Assembly (NCBI GenBank): GCA_021234155.1
Contig: JAJEKV010000104.1
Coordinates: 3,149,985 to 3,213,984, forward strand
Length of the DNA: 64,000 nucleotides
Source of the DNA: Isoetes taiwanensis
Taxonomy: Eukaryota > Streptophyta > Lycopodiopsida > Isoetales > Isoetaceae
Direction: 5' to 3'
This document shows positions 10,981-21,747 of the stretch, piece after piece. Below the pieces are notes generated by a model. It was not told where the DNA came from. It worked only from the letters and a program-made list of their open reading frames with translations, and searched no databases. A program made the position numbers and the translations under genes. Each line of letters opens with the position of its first letter. The first letter of the stretch is position 1.

Positions 10981-12182
10981 TATATCAATCCACAACTGCA
11001 ACGAAAATTGTGAACACATTTCCCTTGAAACCTTCCTTCTAATGGGCAAGTTCATCTCGATGGACGTTAAAAAATATCTTCTTCAAACTTTGAAATAGCT
11101 TTGTATTGTCATTCGTAGTTATATGTTAAATTATGCCTTACCTAAGAAGATATGAATATGCTGGCCTATAATAGTTAATCTCCATAAAAGGTACACTATC
11201 TCCCCCTTGCATGCTGCTGAAGAAGAAAGAAGAAAGAGACTATAACTTCCCTTTTATAACAAGCATATTTTTTATAGGAGAAAATACATAAGGAGGAATG
11301 TAATCTCTGGACGTGTAGTTTTGTTTGAGTAATAGTTGCAGCTGGGTTATGCCCATTAAAAGGCAGCATTTGGAACCGTTCTCGGGTGTTTCTCTGATCA
11401 GTGTAAAACAGTAGTACTTATCTAGCAAGTTCGCCATATTGGATGCTCATGATATGAATGGCTTGAGCAATCAAGCAATGGATCAGAAGCTTGTAGCATT
11501 CAGACATATTCCATACTATCTTGAATGTCTAGACACCTGTAAGTCCAACTGTTCTTAAACGATATATCAATCCACAACTGCCATGAAACTTGTGAACATA
11601 TTTCCCTTGAAACGTTGGACGTTCTTTGTGTCTAGACAATACATTTGAGACGTCCACTTTGACAATACGTCTCAAATGGTCTTCTTCTAAAATTTTGAAA
11701 TAACTTTGTATTGTCATTTGTAATTATATGTTAACTTATGCCTTACCTAAGAAGATATGAATATGCTGGCCTATGATGGTTAATCTCCATCAAAAATACA
11801 ATATCTTCCCCTTGCATGCATGCTGAAGAAGAAACGAGAAAGAGACTGTAACTTTCCTTTTATACCAAGCATATTTTTATAGGAGAAAATACATGAGGAA
11901 TGTAATCTCTGGACATGCAGTGTAGATTCCTTCGAGTAATAGTTGCAGCTAGGTTATGCCCATTAAAAAGTAGCATTCGGAACTGTTCTGGGGTGTTTTT
12001 CTGATCAGTGTAAAACAGTATCAATATTTTCAGTACATATCTAGCAAGTTCGTCATATTGGATGTTCATAATAGGAATCACATGAGCAATCAAACAATGG
12101 ATCAGAAGCTCGTAGCATTCACACATATTTCATAAAAATCTTGAATGCTAGACACCTCTAAGGCCAACTGTTCTTAAACGAT
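10981..12182. repeat. Tandem duplication of the TPR gene 3' end (about 600 bp, two copies)
   Basis: Copy A (10981-11562) and copy B (11563-12182) are collinear from TATATCAATCCACAACTGC to CAACTGTTCTTAAACGATAT. Copy B carries an extra stretch of about 40 bp near 11615. Each ends with the same short coding segment: on the minus strand RLRTVGL-GV followed by a TAG. Copy B is the true end of the TPR gene. Copy A is a downstream duplicate of the last codons and 3' UTR. Confidence 0.85.
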
Positions 12183-13005
12183 ATCTGTATTGCGGTTGAG
12201 AATCCTGGTCATCATCGTCCTCATCACTTTCATCATCTCCTAGTCCACTCCAGCGAGAATAATCAACTCCTGAATGACCCTTTGGCTTTGCTATGGCTTC
12301 CCAACCTTTAACCTGAGGTTGTTGTACACTTGAAGTGGAAGGCAATGGAGAATTTGGTGAGCTAGTTTTCAATGAATTGTTCAATGGGGAATCTGGAGGG
12401 GTATCACTTTCGGATGCATGTAATTCATTTTCAGCCTCAGGTATTGGGGCTAATGACTGTCATAATATACAACACAGAAAACTTCATTCATAACAGAGCC
12501 TAAACAAAATCAGAACTTAAATGTTCAAATTTAAAGGGTACTTACTAGCTGTGTTCTCAGTCTTGCTTCAAAGGCCCTGTATATATTTGAATCAGGATTA
12601 ATCTCAAGAAGCCTGTTCACATCGAATACAGCTGAATGATAATCTTTTAGGGCAACTAATGTCTGTGCCCTCAGCATCAATGCTCCTGTGTGCTTGGAAT
12701 CCAACTCTAGTACATGCGAACATTCTTCAACTGCCTAAAAGCCATTGAAAACAAACTTACTTTCAAATATAGTAACAGAATTCGAAACAAACTTATTTTC
12801 AAAAATAATAAGAGAATAGTTTGGGGCTTGCCTCGTTAAACTTTTGAAGCTTTAGATAGCAAGCTGCACGGTTGCTGTGAAGTGCAATCTGATGGGCTGC
12901 TAGATCGGTAGCTAACAAGGCATCTGTATAAAGCTGAAGAGCTTCAGCATATTTGCCCTCTCTAAATTTTCGATGGGCAATCTCAGTCTTAGATATAGCA
13001 TTCAT
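12148..13005 (-). CDS. TPR-repeat protein with acidic C-terminus (three exons)
   Basis: Exons 13005-12832, 12734-12546 and 12456-12148 join in frame to 223 residues. Residues 1-121 form paired TPR helices (ALHSNRAACYLKLQKFNEA, then ALMLRAQTLVALKDYHSA, ending LLEINPDS), a fold that usually binds Hsp70/Hsp90 tails or other peptides. The rest is a Ser/Pro-rich linker, a WEAIAKPKGHS motif, a run of Asp/Glu (DDESDEDDDDQ) and a basic end (RYRLRTVGLRGV). Intron 1 is a GC-AG intron (GAG|GCAAGC); intron 2 is GT-AG. I chose the ATG at 13005 because the frame closes a few codons upstream; a 5' UTR intron is likely. It looks like an intact host gene. I do not assign a client or organelle. Confidence 0.8.
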
Positions 13006-14200
13006 CTTTGCCAACAATCCAATTAAGCAGGCTTAGAATTAAAGCAAGAAATGCGCCACTGATACCATCTTTAATCAATGGAAAAGCTTGGATAATTTTG
13101 GCATGAAGTTGCTGGCAATATATACTTGTGTGCGTACCTTGACAGATTGATTATCCAAAAGACTACCTTAGGGTAGAATCGGCGCCAAAGTTCTGGCTGT
13201 AAAAGAAAGGCGCCCATAAAACTGCGATGATAGAGGCCATAAAACTGTCGATGGAGTTGCAAGAAATCCATGGCTATGTCTTTCTTGACTTGGCCGGTCG
13301 AACTTGTGGCAGATATTTAGTGCGTGTGAGCAACGACAGAGATGCCATATCTCCCACGAGCAACCTGCGGCCAAGATACGCTTCAAGTTCGACCCACGTA
13401 TTTAAACCTACGAGAGAATTTCCGAATAGGATAAATTTGCCAATTCTTGAGTGAACATGAAGGATTGATTGGTGTTATAAAAAAATGGTTTAGAAAATAC
13501 TGCTAGGCCTAAACGCCTTTTAATTCATGTATAATTGGACGAGAGAATAAGAAACAGAAGCAACTTTTACGTCATGCCCCACATGAACAACATACACTAA
13601 ATTGGGTAGTCTTCCCAGACCACAATATCCAATTGGATCACATGTTGTCAAACACACTCCACAAAGAATAGAATGCCGTGTAAAAAGATATGACACAACA
13701 GCAATTTGAACCTCAAGACGATAAGCAGGAGAAACAAGGCATGCTTTCTGGCTTGGCTCTATTTTTTTGGCTTGGCTCTATTTTTTTGGCCTGCTAACCT
13801 CTTCTACAAATAACATAACCTAGTAATAGATGTGTCGCCTTGCTAGGGTTTAGCACCAACGTGTTATGTTGATATGCCAGGTCTAGAAAATTAGAGTATG
13901 CATTTTCGGTCTTTTGCAATGGTGTTTGACGTGCTAGGCTTAAAAAATTAGAGCCATGTAAAATAGTCATTACAAGCACCAATGATGTGACGAGCCTGCC
14001 GAGTTGACCCTCCTGGCAACTCGGGATCTTGTCAATACTTGAGGTTAGATCAAGGTTGATATGAAAACTCTAACCAATTAATAATGGTGAAGAATTTAAT
14101 CTTCCAAAAATAATGGAGAATGATTCCCTTCTTAAAAAACCATCTTATCTTATCTTATATATATCTAATATCCAACAATTGTAATATAGTTTCAAGAGAA
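13006..14200. other. Upstream flank of the TPR gene; no other gene seen
   Basis: Bases 13071-13400 are less AT-rich and contain minus-strand donor-like sites (CAAG|GTACGC near 13138, TAAG|GTAGTC near 13167). They probably hold 5' leader exons and the promoter of the TPR gene. Bases 13745-13785 contain a tandem TTTTTTTGGCTTGGCTCTA. Nothing else is recognisable. Confidence 0.4.
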
Positions 14201-14201
14201 A

Positions 14202-14229
14202 CTAGTTATGGTGCCCGGCGTTGCCGGGC
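14202..14229 (-). mobile_element. Helitron 3' terminus (hairpin plus CTAG)
   Basis: Read on the minus strand, GCCCGGC-AAC-GCCGGGC forms a 7-bp GC stem with a 3-base loop. ACCATAA and then CTAG follow, next to a T. A short GC hairpin about 10 bases before CTRR, inserted next to T, is the known Helitron 3' signature. The element body would lie at higher coordinates, on the same strand as the Rep/helicase gene at 21.6-26.3 kb. I did not find a matching TC-type 5' end. Confidence 0.65.
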
Positions 14230-15531
14230 TTTAGTGCAATTTGATAGGGTGGTTGTTTGATTGTTGAGCATCGTTCTCAACATCAGCTCTATATGCAAGA
14301 ACATGGTTCCAAAATGAAGGTGTAGCATGCATGAAAATAATATTTGTAGATAAGAACAGAAACAAAGGTGTGATAGTTAGTCACTCAAGGATTCATTTTG
14401 CCAAAGATGCCCTATGTTGTGCTTATTGTGTATAGGGTTTATTTGGTGTAATATGGTTGGTTGCTTTATATCAAATAGAGAAGATGCTTTCTATTATGTC
14501 GAAGGTAGATATGCATATGGCACTACTGGGATAGGGTTCTTGAACATAAGTATTTCAACAATGCCAAGCATAATTACATTATAAACTACTGGAATTCCCA
14601 TTTACTTCGAGAGATATTGTGTGTTGTATACATTCCTTCCAATCTATAAATAAATTTGTTATCATGGCCTTTAATTTCGCTATGTCCAGCTTCAGAAGTG
14701 AAGGGCAGTTACAAACGCGTTACCATAGCCATTAATCTTGTTACATCCAGGTGCCAAGATCTTAGAAAAAATGGTAAAGCTATTTATTGCATATTTAGAA
14801 ATATATAGGTCATTTTCATATTTGAATATCGAACGTGTCATATCCTCCTATGTAACTATAATTGGTAACAGACATCAAATTTGACTCATCTTTTGGGAGA
14901 GAATATTTGATACTTATATAGAAGAAGATGGCATATAGTCGAGTCAGAGAGTATAATTGGTTGGTTTGATGTTAGTTGTTTGCTTGCAAGGTTACTGGAA
15001 GTTGGTTATTTACTCTGTTTGAGATCTCAAGGCATCATTGGTTGAACGATTATTTGCTTGGCAAGGTAAATGGATGATAGTTGTTTCCTTGATTTGTAGA
15101 TTTCAAAGCATTTCTTAAGTATGACGCAAAAAAAATTAAAATTTGTAGAACATAGATTATCCTTGATATTGGAACATCACTTCTACATGACCTTGAGTTT
15201 AAGATTGGAAAGTACAACTTTCCCATATGCATAGGAAAGACTAATGCAAATATGAACATTTTGCTCTAAAACTAAGTGACAATGATGAAGGAGACGACTA
15301 ATATTGGCTAAGACACAATTACATCCTAGATAATGTGCATAACATAATTATACAAATGTGTCACTTCAAATGATGCACTCTTCCTATCAAAAATGTAATT
15401 AGAAAAGTTGCTTTGATATGGAACAGGCCTCCATATCAGGAAGCAACTCCCATCTTCTCTAAAAAGGAACCTGTCAAAGTGCAAAAGTTTAGATGGTAAG
15501 AGCATCTATCTTATTCAGAATCCCAAAAGAG

Positions 15532-15562
<31 letters not shown>

Positions 15563-17582
15563 AGAGTGTTGGTGTAGCTAATAGATAATGGGAACATTTA
15601 GACAGTTCCACTCATAGCATTGCAGATTTGAAGTGGCATCTAACAAAAGGAAGGAGCATATAGATAGGTGCACAGATGCACTTCAAAAATATAGGATTCA
15701 AGCATAGTGAAGAAAAGCAATTGGCACTTTGGAGACATATGACTCAAACCTAGTGAACAAAATTAGATGGCTACAACAAACTGGAGTAGTTGGGAGGACC
15801 AATCAATTTGTAAATAGGGCTCTTGCCCTGCTGCAATATTAAAAGCCTACTTATTATTGCAATGCACATATGATAACCAATCCTTACTTACACAATTTAC
15901 AAAGAAGCAATCCTTAAGTACAACCATTCAACCAAATAATATGATGCTAATTCTAGCATAATTATCCAAAATGCCATTTGTTCAATGATCACATCGATTA
16001 ACTTTCCCTACGTAGAAAACAAATTGTGCAAAAAACCACGTCTCATGTTTTATTCATTTATCAGCATAAAGCACGCAACTCCATACCCCATTGCAGAACA
16101 TTGATATTATGACATGTAATACACAAAAATTGGACAAAACATCTAAACATTAGATTTTACTTTAAAAATAGTTGAAGAAATTGTGCATTTGAGGCAACAT
16201 TTCGATCACTTCTTCAAATGTTGTTACAGTTTACACTACACGTCTAAAAATTCAATAGCAAATTAAAATTTGAACTTCACTCCAAATATATTGTCGTAAC
16301 TTATAGGCATAACAAACACCATGTAGTTTAAAGTCAACTCAAACAAACAAATTATACTTTGTAAATGCATTAGGGTTTGGTCATTTGAACCATGTAATAA
16401 GTTGGCCACTTTCCAATTTCATACATCTACTGATCCATCAAACAATTAGTTGGCATAGATCAATAAATTGGCACATAGAAGCAAACACTAAGGACCTAAC
16501 GTGTTTGTAAATACAATGCCTCGTCATAGGAAGTGGTATAGACTTATAGAATTTTTTTTGTCAGCTTCAGTATTTGTTCACGAAAACATCTTCATATCTA
16601 ACTCTATTACATGTCATCTATCTCTCAAATAGACAGCCAAACTCCATACTGGAATGATTGGAATGATGCTTGTACATAAACAACCCTACTGTATCTAAAA
16701 TGGAAGTTCAACTTGTGCATTCGAAAGCACTTTATAAAGTATGCCATAACATTGAAAGGATGCTCTTCAAACAATATAGGTCCATTCTCAAGATTGCATC
16801 AATATAGGTCCATTCTGCTGTATCATTGATTTTATGTAAGACAAAAAGTCTGGAAGTTACAGTTGATCGTTGACCTTGCAAGGGATGAAACCTGACGTGG
16901 AAGAGGTTGTGTCACAGGGAACTCAACTGTCACACTTTCAGCAAAAACTACGATGACAAAGTGAAATAAAGATAAAGATTTTTTGGAGAGGACTTTGTGC
17001 CAAGAGACACACGGTCACTTATTGGGTTACTCAGTCCTCCAGTCCTCCAAGAAATAAGACGCCTTCCAGTAAGTCGCGTGCAGACACTTGCAACATATCT
17101 AAGAAGGGGCAAAATATAGGAAGTTCAGACCTATGAAGCACAGGAACTTACAAAACAAAATAGAAGCAGCAAAGGAAAAAAACCTAGGAGCGAGCATTAC
17201 CAAAGAAGCCCCTACCTGAATAAATAGAAAATGCGTTGAAGACTCCATTCTCGGCATGCATACAAATAGAATGACACATAACGGTCCACATTCAAAAAAA
17301 CATGCCTCAGCAGAGAAGCTCAAGCATTTAAATCTGCCTGTATTGAATAGAGCATTAAAATACGACAGATTCATCCATGAAAGAGCTTTAGGCTTACAAC
17401 GTAGTCATCTTAACCTAATGCAGCCACCAAGTTTTCTCATTTGAATGTTTAAAGCTTTTCCTTCGATAAGCCTGCACGAAAGACGTTCATACATAAGCAA
17501 AGAAGCTAAGATTTTGAACAAAGCATAAATAGTGATCTCTGAATATAATAGAATTTGGATCAGTCAAATCAAAAGCTTGTAC
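14230..17582. other. AT-rich DNA, possible Helitron interior
   Basis: 3.3 kb without a supported gene. There is an A28 tract at 15532-15559 followed by GAGAGAG. If the CTAG end at 14.2 kb belongs to the Helitron at 21.6-26.3 kb, this is interior DNA of that element. No captured gene can be recognised here. Confidence 0.4.
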
Positions 17583-17830
17583 CTCAATCTTTTCCTTCTT
17601 TGCCAAACCCTTAGCTTTGTAGCTCCTACAATCTGTAGAAGGGGTAATGTCTATGATACTTGCTATGATAGACGCTCCTACAATCTGTAGAAGGGGTAAT
17701 TTCTAATAATACAGCTCATTCGTCTATGATACAGACGCTGTATGATGAAGTAGAGTCTATGACATGGGCAGAAAAGGTATTTGTCTGGCTTCTTTTTGCG
17801 AATCCCATAGGCATCAAAGTTTTTGTTGCG
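17583..17830 (-). other. Exon-like segment of unknown origin
   Basis: On the minus strand 17830-17583 reads through short Lys/Arg-rich stretches (RKKKPDKYLFCP; RSYKAKGLAKKEKIE) and ends at a good donor (GAG|GTACAAG). A 27-bp motif GCTCCTACAATCTGTAGAAG is duplicated at 17621 and 17672, which breaks the frame. This may be a captured exon. The family is unknown and the support is weak. Confidence 0.25.
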
Positions 17831-19988
17831 ATAGCCACAATCACCAAAATGATATTAGACAGTACTTAGAAATCACATGATCATAATCTCATGATCCAAA
17901 CCCAATAATTCACATAATCAGTCAAATGATCCAGTCATTGAACCGCTTTAAAATGAATATACAAAAAGCAATAGGACAATGCTCAAACATAAAGCATTAC
18001 CACAGACCCTTAGCACCACAAAGAACCATGTTGGAAAACCAAGATAGCAGTGTTACTAAATGAATCCTCATGTAAGCCTGGCTAATGGATCTAAAGTCGT
18101 ACAAACATGCAAAATAAATGGGTCATCTCACATTGAAAGAAGCAGGCATACAATAGATGTTACAGGGTTTCACCAATAGTTTCTATGTGTACATGTTCAG
18201 CCACAGATGAAAGCAATATACCAAGGCAAAAGATCGGGTGGTTTCTAATTTGAAGTACACGTAGAAATCTATCTTCAGTTTGTTGGGTTAAGCATCTCAC
18301 AATATCTTACAATAAGAACCTTCCACGAATCTCTGTTGCTCCAAACCGGATTCAAGCATGTTATAGAAGAGAGTAACCTGCACCTATAAAGCTGCTTCAA
18401 AACAAAACACAAATGCTCATTTCTTCAAGTTCAAGCATATCCTATTGTTTAAATTCGTCTGTATGAAAATGCCACTTAAGTTCAACCTCCTGTATGAAGT
18501 TCACAAAATATCCCAAGGGCATGTAAGAAGTCCGTAAATAGCTTAGAAATACACCTTTGCGTTCAGGCGAAATGCTTATACCTCCATGAAGCATAAAACA
18601 TGAAGTATCTCGATCAAAGTCCAACCCGTCTCTGCAGAATCCACTGCCATATCCAGTGTAACGGTGGCCCTGTTGCTCGCCCACCGAAAAAAAATACTGT
18701 TTGAAGAGGAAAACCCGAAAGTATCACTTTCAGGTACCAAAAAGCTGCAATCGGTACAAAAAATTTACCTGAAGCTCCGGCCCGTTGCAACTCGTTGCTA
18801 TGAGAAACATAACCTAGATTATACAGCTCACATATACCTAAAACGGGACAAAAACGTGGCTCCCCATGCCATGCCCATGCGACCAAAAATTGGGGACATA
18901 GTTGAATTTTTAAAACATGAAAAGCCACAGCCCGATTTTTGGAACACTGAAAAAATTTTCCATCCGGCAAAAACCCCACAACCTTAGGAAACTAACCTTA
19001 AAAAAAATTCTAAAAAGTTTTCCACTTGACGGAAAAACCGAATTTAAACAATAGGATACATTCATAATGCATTTATTCAAAGCCAAAGCTAAGATTCATC
19101 TTCTAGAAAACTCCAACTCAGCCACGATCCTGAGCAGTATTGCTGCTACTGGCCCAAGCACCACCTTGCTCAATCACTGCATGCACTCAAAGGGGTTAGT
19201 CCTTGTGACTAAGTGGGGATCCCATAGCTGCCTCTGCATGCATAAAACATCTTGAAAGTCTAGGATAACAAACATAAACAACTCAAAGACGCAAGAACCT
19301 ATGGTGCAATGCTAGACAATGACAACAAAGAAAACAACATAACATCAATAGCAAAGAACATAACCAAAGTACCAAACCATCATAACAAACTCCGGGACAG
19401 TGGGTAGCTCAGCCAGCCTACATACAGGCCCCGTTAGCAGGATAACGCTCAGCCAGCTTACATTCCAAGCCCTGTAGCGAGGTGGTGGGGTGAACCTCGT
19501 ATGCGCATACCCTCTCAGCCCACGTCTGGCACTGGAGGACCTCTTACCATGGGGTTTCACAAGAGTTGACTGACGTAGCAATCCCTGCCAGGAGAACTAA
19601 CGCCCGTTGTCACAGAGCACAAGAACCACAGAGAATCACAGATGAACATGAGCATGCCGGAGCAACCTAGGCCACCGAACCTAGAAGTCCGACCCCGGAG
19701 GTTCCAAGTACATACATAATATCAAGAACGACAGTGGAACAATTCAAAGACCATGACGTGTGTTTATTAGAGAATTTACTATAATGTGCCTAGATCATAC
19801 TCTTAGCCCTCGTCGAGGTTGCCCATACAACCCAACCATGCCGAAGTAGCTAGATCGGTGATGAAAACCATAATGACAACTCAAATGTTGATGTAGCGTG
19901 CTCAAACCACCCTTATAAGGTCGCTGCAGGACTCACTCCACAACATTATTTATTTAAACTTCCTTAGATATGATTTCAAAGTTTTAAT
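17831..19988. other. Repeat-derived DNA, no gene seen
   Basis: No gene is supported. Two similar AAAA-TTTTCCA-CCGGCAAAAACC-like motifs lie near 18950 and 19015. A moderately GC-rich stretch (about 19380-19720) differs from its surroundings and ends close to the CACTA-like terminus. It looks like interior DNA of a transposon without its coding part. Confidence 0.4.
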
Positions 19989-20027
19989 ATTACAAGAAAT
20001 TTATCGCGGCGGCCAAGGCCGCCGCGA
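19989..20027. mobile_element. CACTA-like terminal remnant with GC palindrome
   Basis: ATTACAAGAAATTTA leads into TCGCGGCGGCC-AA-GGCCGCCGCGA, a perfect 11-bp GC stem with a 2-base loop at 20004-20027. CACTA (En/Spm) ends begin CACTACAAGAAA and often carry GC-rich subterminal repeats, so this looks like a decayed CACTA end. The opposite terminus is not visible, so the assignment is tentative. Confidence 0.4.
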
Positions 20028-20557
20028 ACATTTCTCTTTATCGACTTGGTGTAAGTTGAAGCCCAAGTAATATGAAGGGCATTATAATGAAATAAAAAGT
20101 TTCCACTAAACAATTCACTGATTAGTCATGTTAATCAGTCCAATAGCTAAAAGCCAAGAACATTTAAATCCCTAAAATCTATTCCCTTGATAATGTGATA
20201 CCAAAGTGACATGAAATGAATGGGTCTATTATAAAGTTACTAACATGTCTAATTAAATGCACTGTAATGTCCAACGGTGGAAAATTCTCAATTAGGAAAC
20301 TAACTTTGGACCATTTCTTTTTGTTTAGACTCGTTCAGTTACACTCCTTATTTAACATCCTAATCCTTCTAACTTCGCTTTAGTTTAGAATTGCTATGAA
20401 TACTTGATGTATCAATTTTAGCAAATAGCTGGAAAACATGCAGGAGTTGAACCCACAATATTGCCGTGTTTTTTGTGCCGGTAGGATAGATAGGTGCTAT
20501 AGTCGACCACCATGGGATTCCCACTATTTCTCGTTTCGTCCCTTTTTTTGTTTCCAC
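20028..20557. other. AT-rich DNA, no gene seen
   Basis: There is no coding sequence or element end I can support between the GC palindrome and the 134-141-bp tandem repeats. Confidence 0.5.
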
Positions 20558-20916
20558 CATCCGATGACAGTCAGTGGGTTTTGGGCCTGGTGGGGATCGC
20601 CCATTACCAATGGCTTTACCACTAGGATGTCACCGCGATGGATGTTCTTTTTACTACACTCACTCCCGTTTTCTTCCCTTTTTTTTATCTGCATCCGATG
20701 AGAGTCAGTGGGTTTTGGGCCTGGGTGGGGATCTCCCATTACCAATGGCTTTACCACTAGGCTATCATCGCGATGAATACCTTTTCATTACCCCCCCTCT
20801 CCCCCCTCCCCCCTCCTTGTTTTTTTTAGTGCATCCGATGATAGTCAGTGGGTTTTGGGTCTGGATGGGGGTCGCCCATTACCAATAGCTTGACCACTAG
20901 GCTGTCATCGCGATGA
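20558..20916. repeat. Three spaced copies of an 84-bp unit
   Basis: Units at 20558-20641, 20692-20776 and 20832-20916 begin CATCCGATGA and end TCATCGCGATGA or TCACCGCGATGG. Pyrimidine-rich spacers of about 50 bp separate them. They lie 3' of the Helitron helicase on its strand. The TCATCGCGATGA end is itself palindromic. The repeat is probably part of the Helitron's non-coding tail. Confidence 0.85.
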
Positions 20917-20955
20917 CTTACAAAGATGGATGAGGGGAATCCCATGGTAATTGAA

Positions 20956-20986
20956 TAGCACGTCATCTATCGTACATGCTAGAAAT

Positions 20987-21026
<40 letters not shown>

Positions 21027-21747
21027 GTCAACGTACCTTATATGAACTCCCCCAAATTTCTGTATGTGATAATATCGTTCGTAAAAGAATACTGGAGAAG
21101 TCATGCACACCTGTATAGAGAGAATGGTTGAAGAAACATGTTTGTGATAACCATAAAAGTTGGAGGGTGCGTACCTTATTCGAAGTTTAATTCTTATCAT
21201 TCCCTTGCACGATTTGTGTAGAAAAATGTTGAGGGATAACATATATTATAGACATAGGAACGCTTTATAAACGACATTTTTAGTGCGCTTCATTGTGTTT
21301 TTCGGTGAAAGTAAGATGAGGGGGTCTTCTCTTCTCCCATGTGACTAAGTGCGGTGTATAACTAGCACGTCATCTATCGTACAGGCTAGAAATGGAGTTT
21401 TTTTTCTTTTATCAACGTACCTTATATGAACTCCTCCAAATTTCTATATGTGATAGTATCGTTCGTAAAAGAATACTGGAGAAGTCATACACACCTGTGT
21501 AGAGAAAATGGTGGAAGAAACATGCTTGTGATAACCATAAAAGTTGGAGGGTGCGTACCTTATTCGAAGTATAATTCTTATCATTTTCTTGCATGACTTG
21601 TGTAGAAAAATGTCGAAGGATAACATACATTATAGACATAGCAACTCTTTATAAACGACATTTTTAGTGCGCTTCATTGTGTTTTCCGGTGAAAGTAAGA
21701 TGAGGGCGTCTTCTCTTCTCCGCATGCGACTAAGTGCGGTGTATAAT
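20956..21747. repeat. 407-bp tandem duplication at the helicase 3' end
   Basis: Copies start with TAGCACGTCATCTATCGTAC at 20956 and 21363. They are collinear to GTGACTAAGTGCGGTGTATAA. The unit includes the last codons of the Helitron helicase (minus strand) and its 3' flank. The first copy holds a 36-T run (20990-21025) where the second has about 14 mostly-T bases, which accounts for most of the length difference. Confidence 0.9.

Noticed and set aside
18614-18987. Overlapping open frames on both strands (107-121 codons)
   Set aside because: No domain, no splice context and no homology that I can recognise. They overlap each other in opposite directions.
20005-20026. A Helitron 3' hairpin or a transcription terminator
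   Set aside because: No CTRR follows within the right distance on either strand and there is no T-run. CACTA-like context fits better.
20990-21025. The 36-T tract as a retroposon poly-A tail
   Set aside because: The same position in the second tandem copy has a shorter T-rich tract, so this is expansion inside the duplication, not an independent tail.
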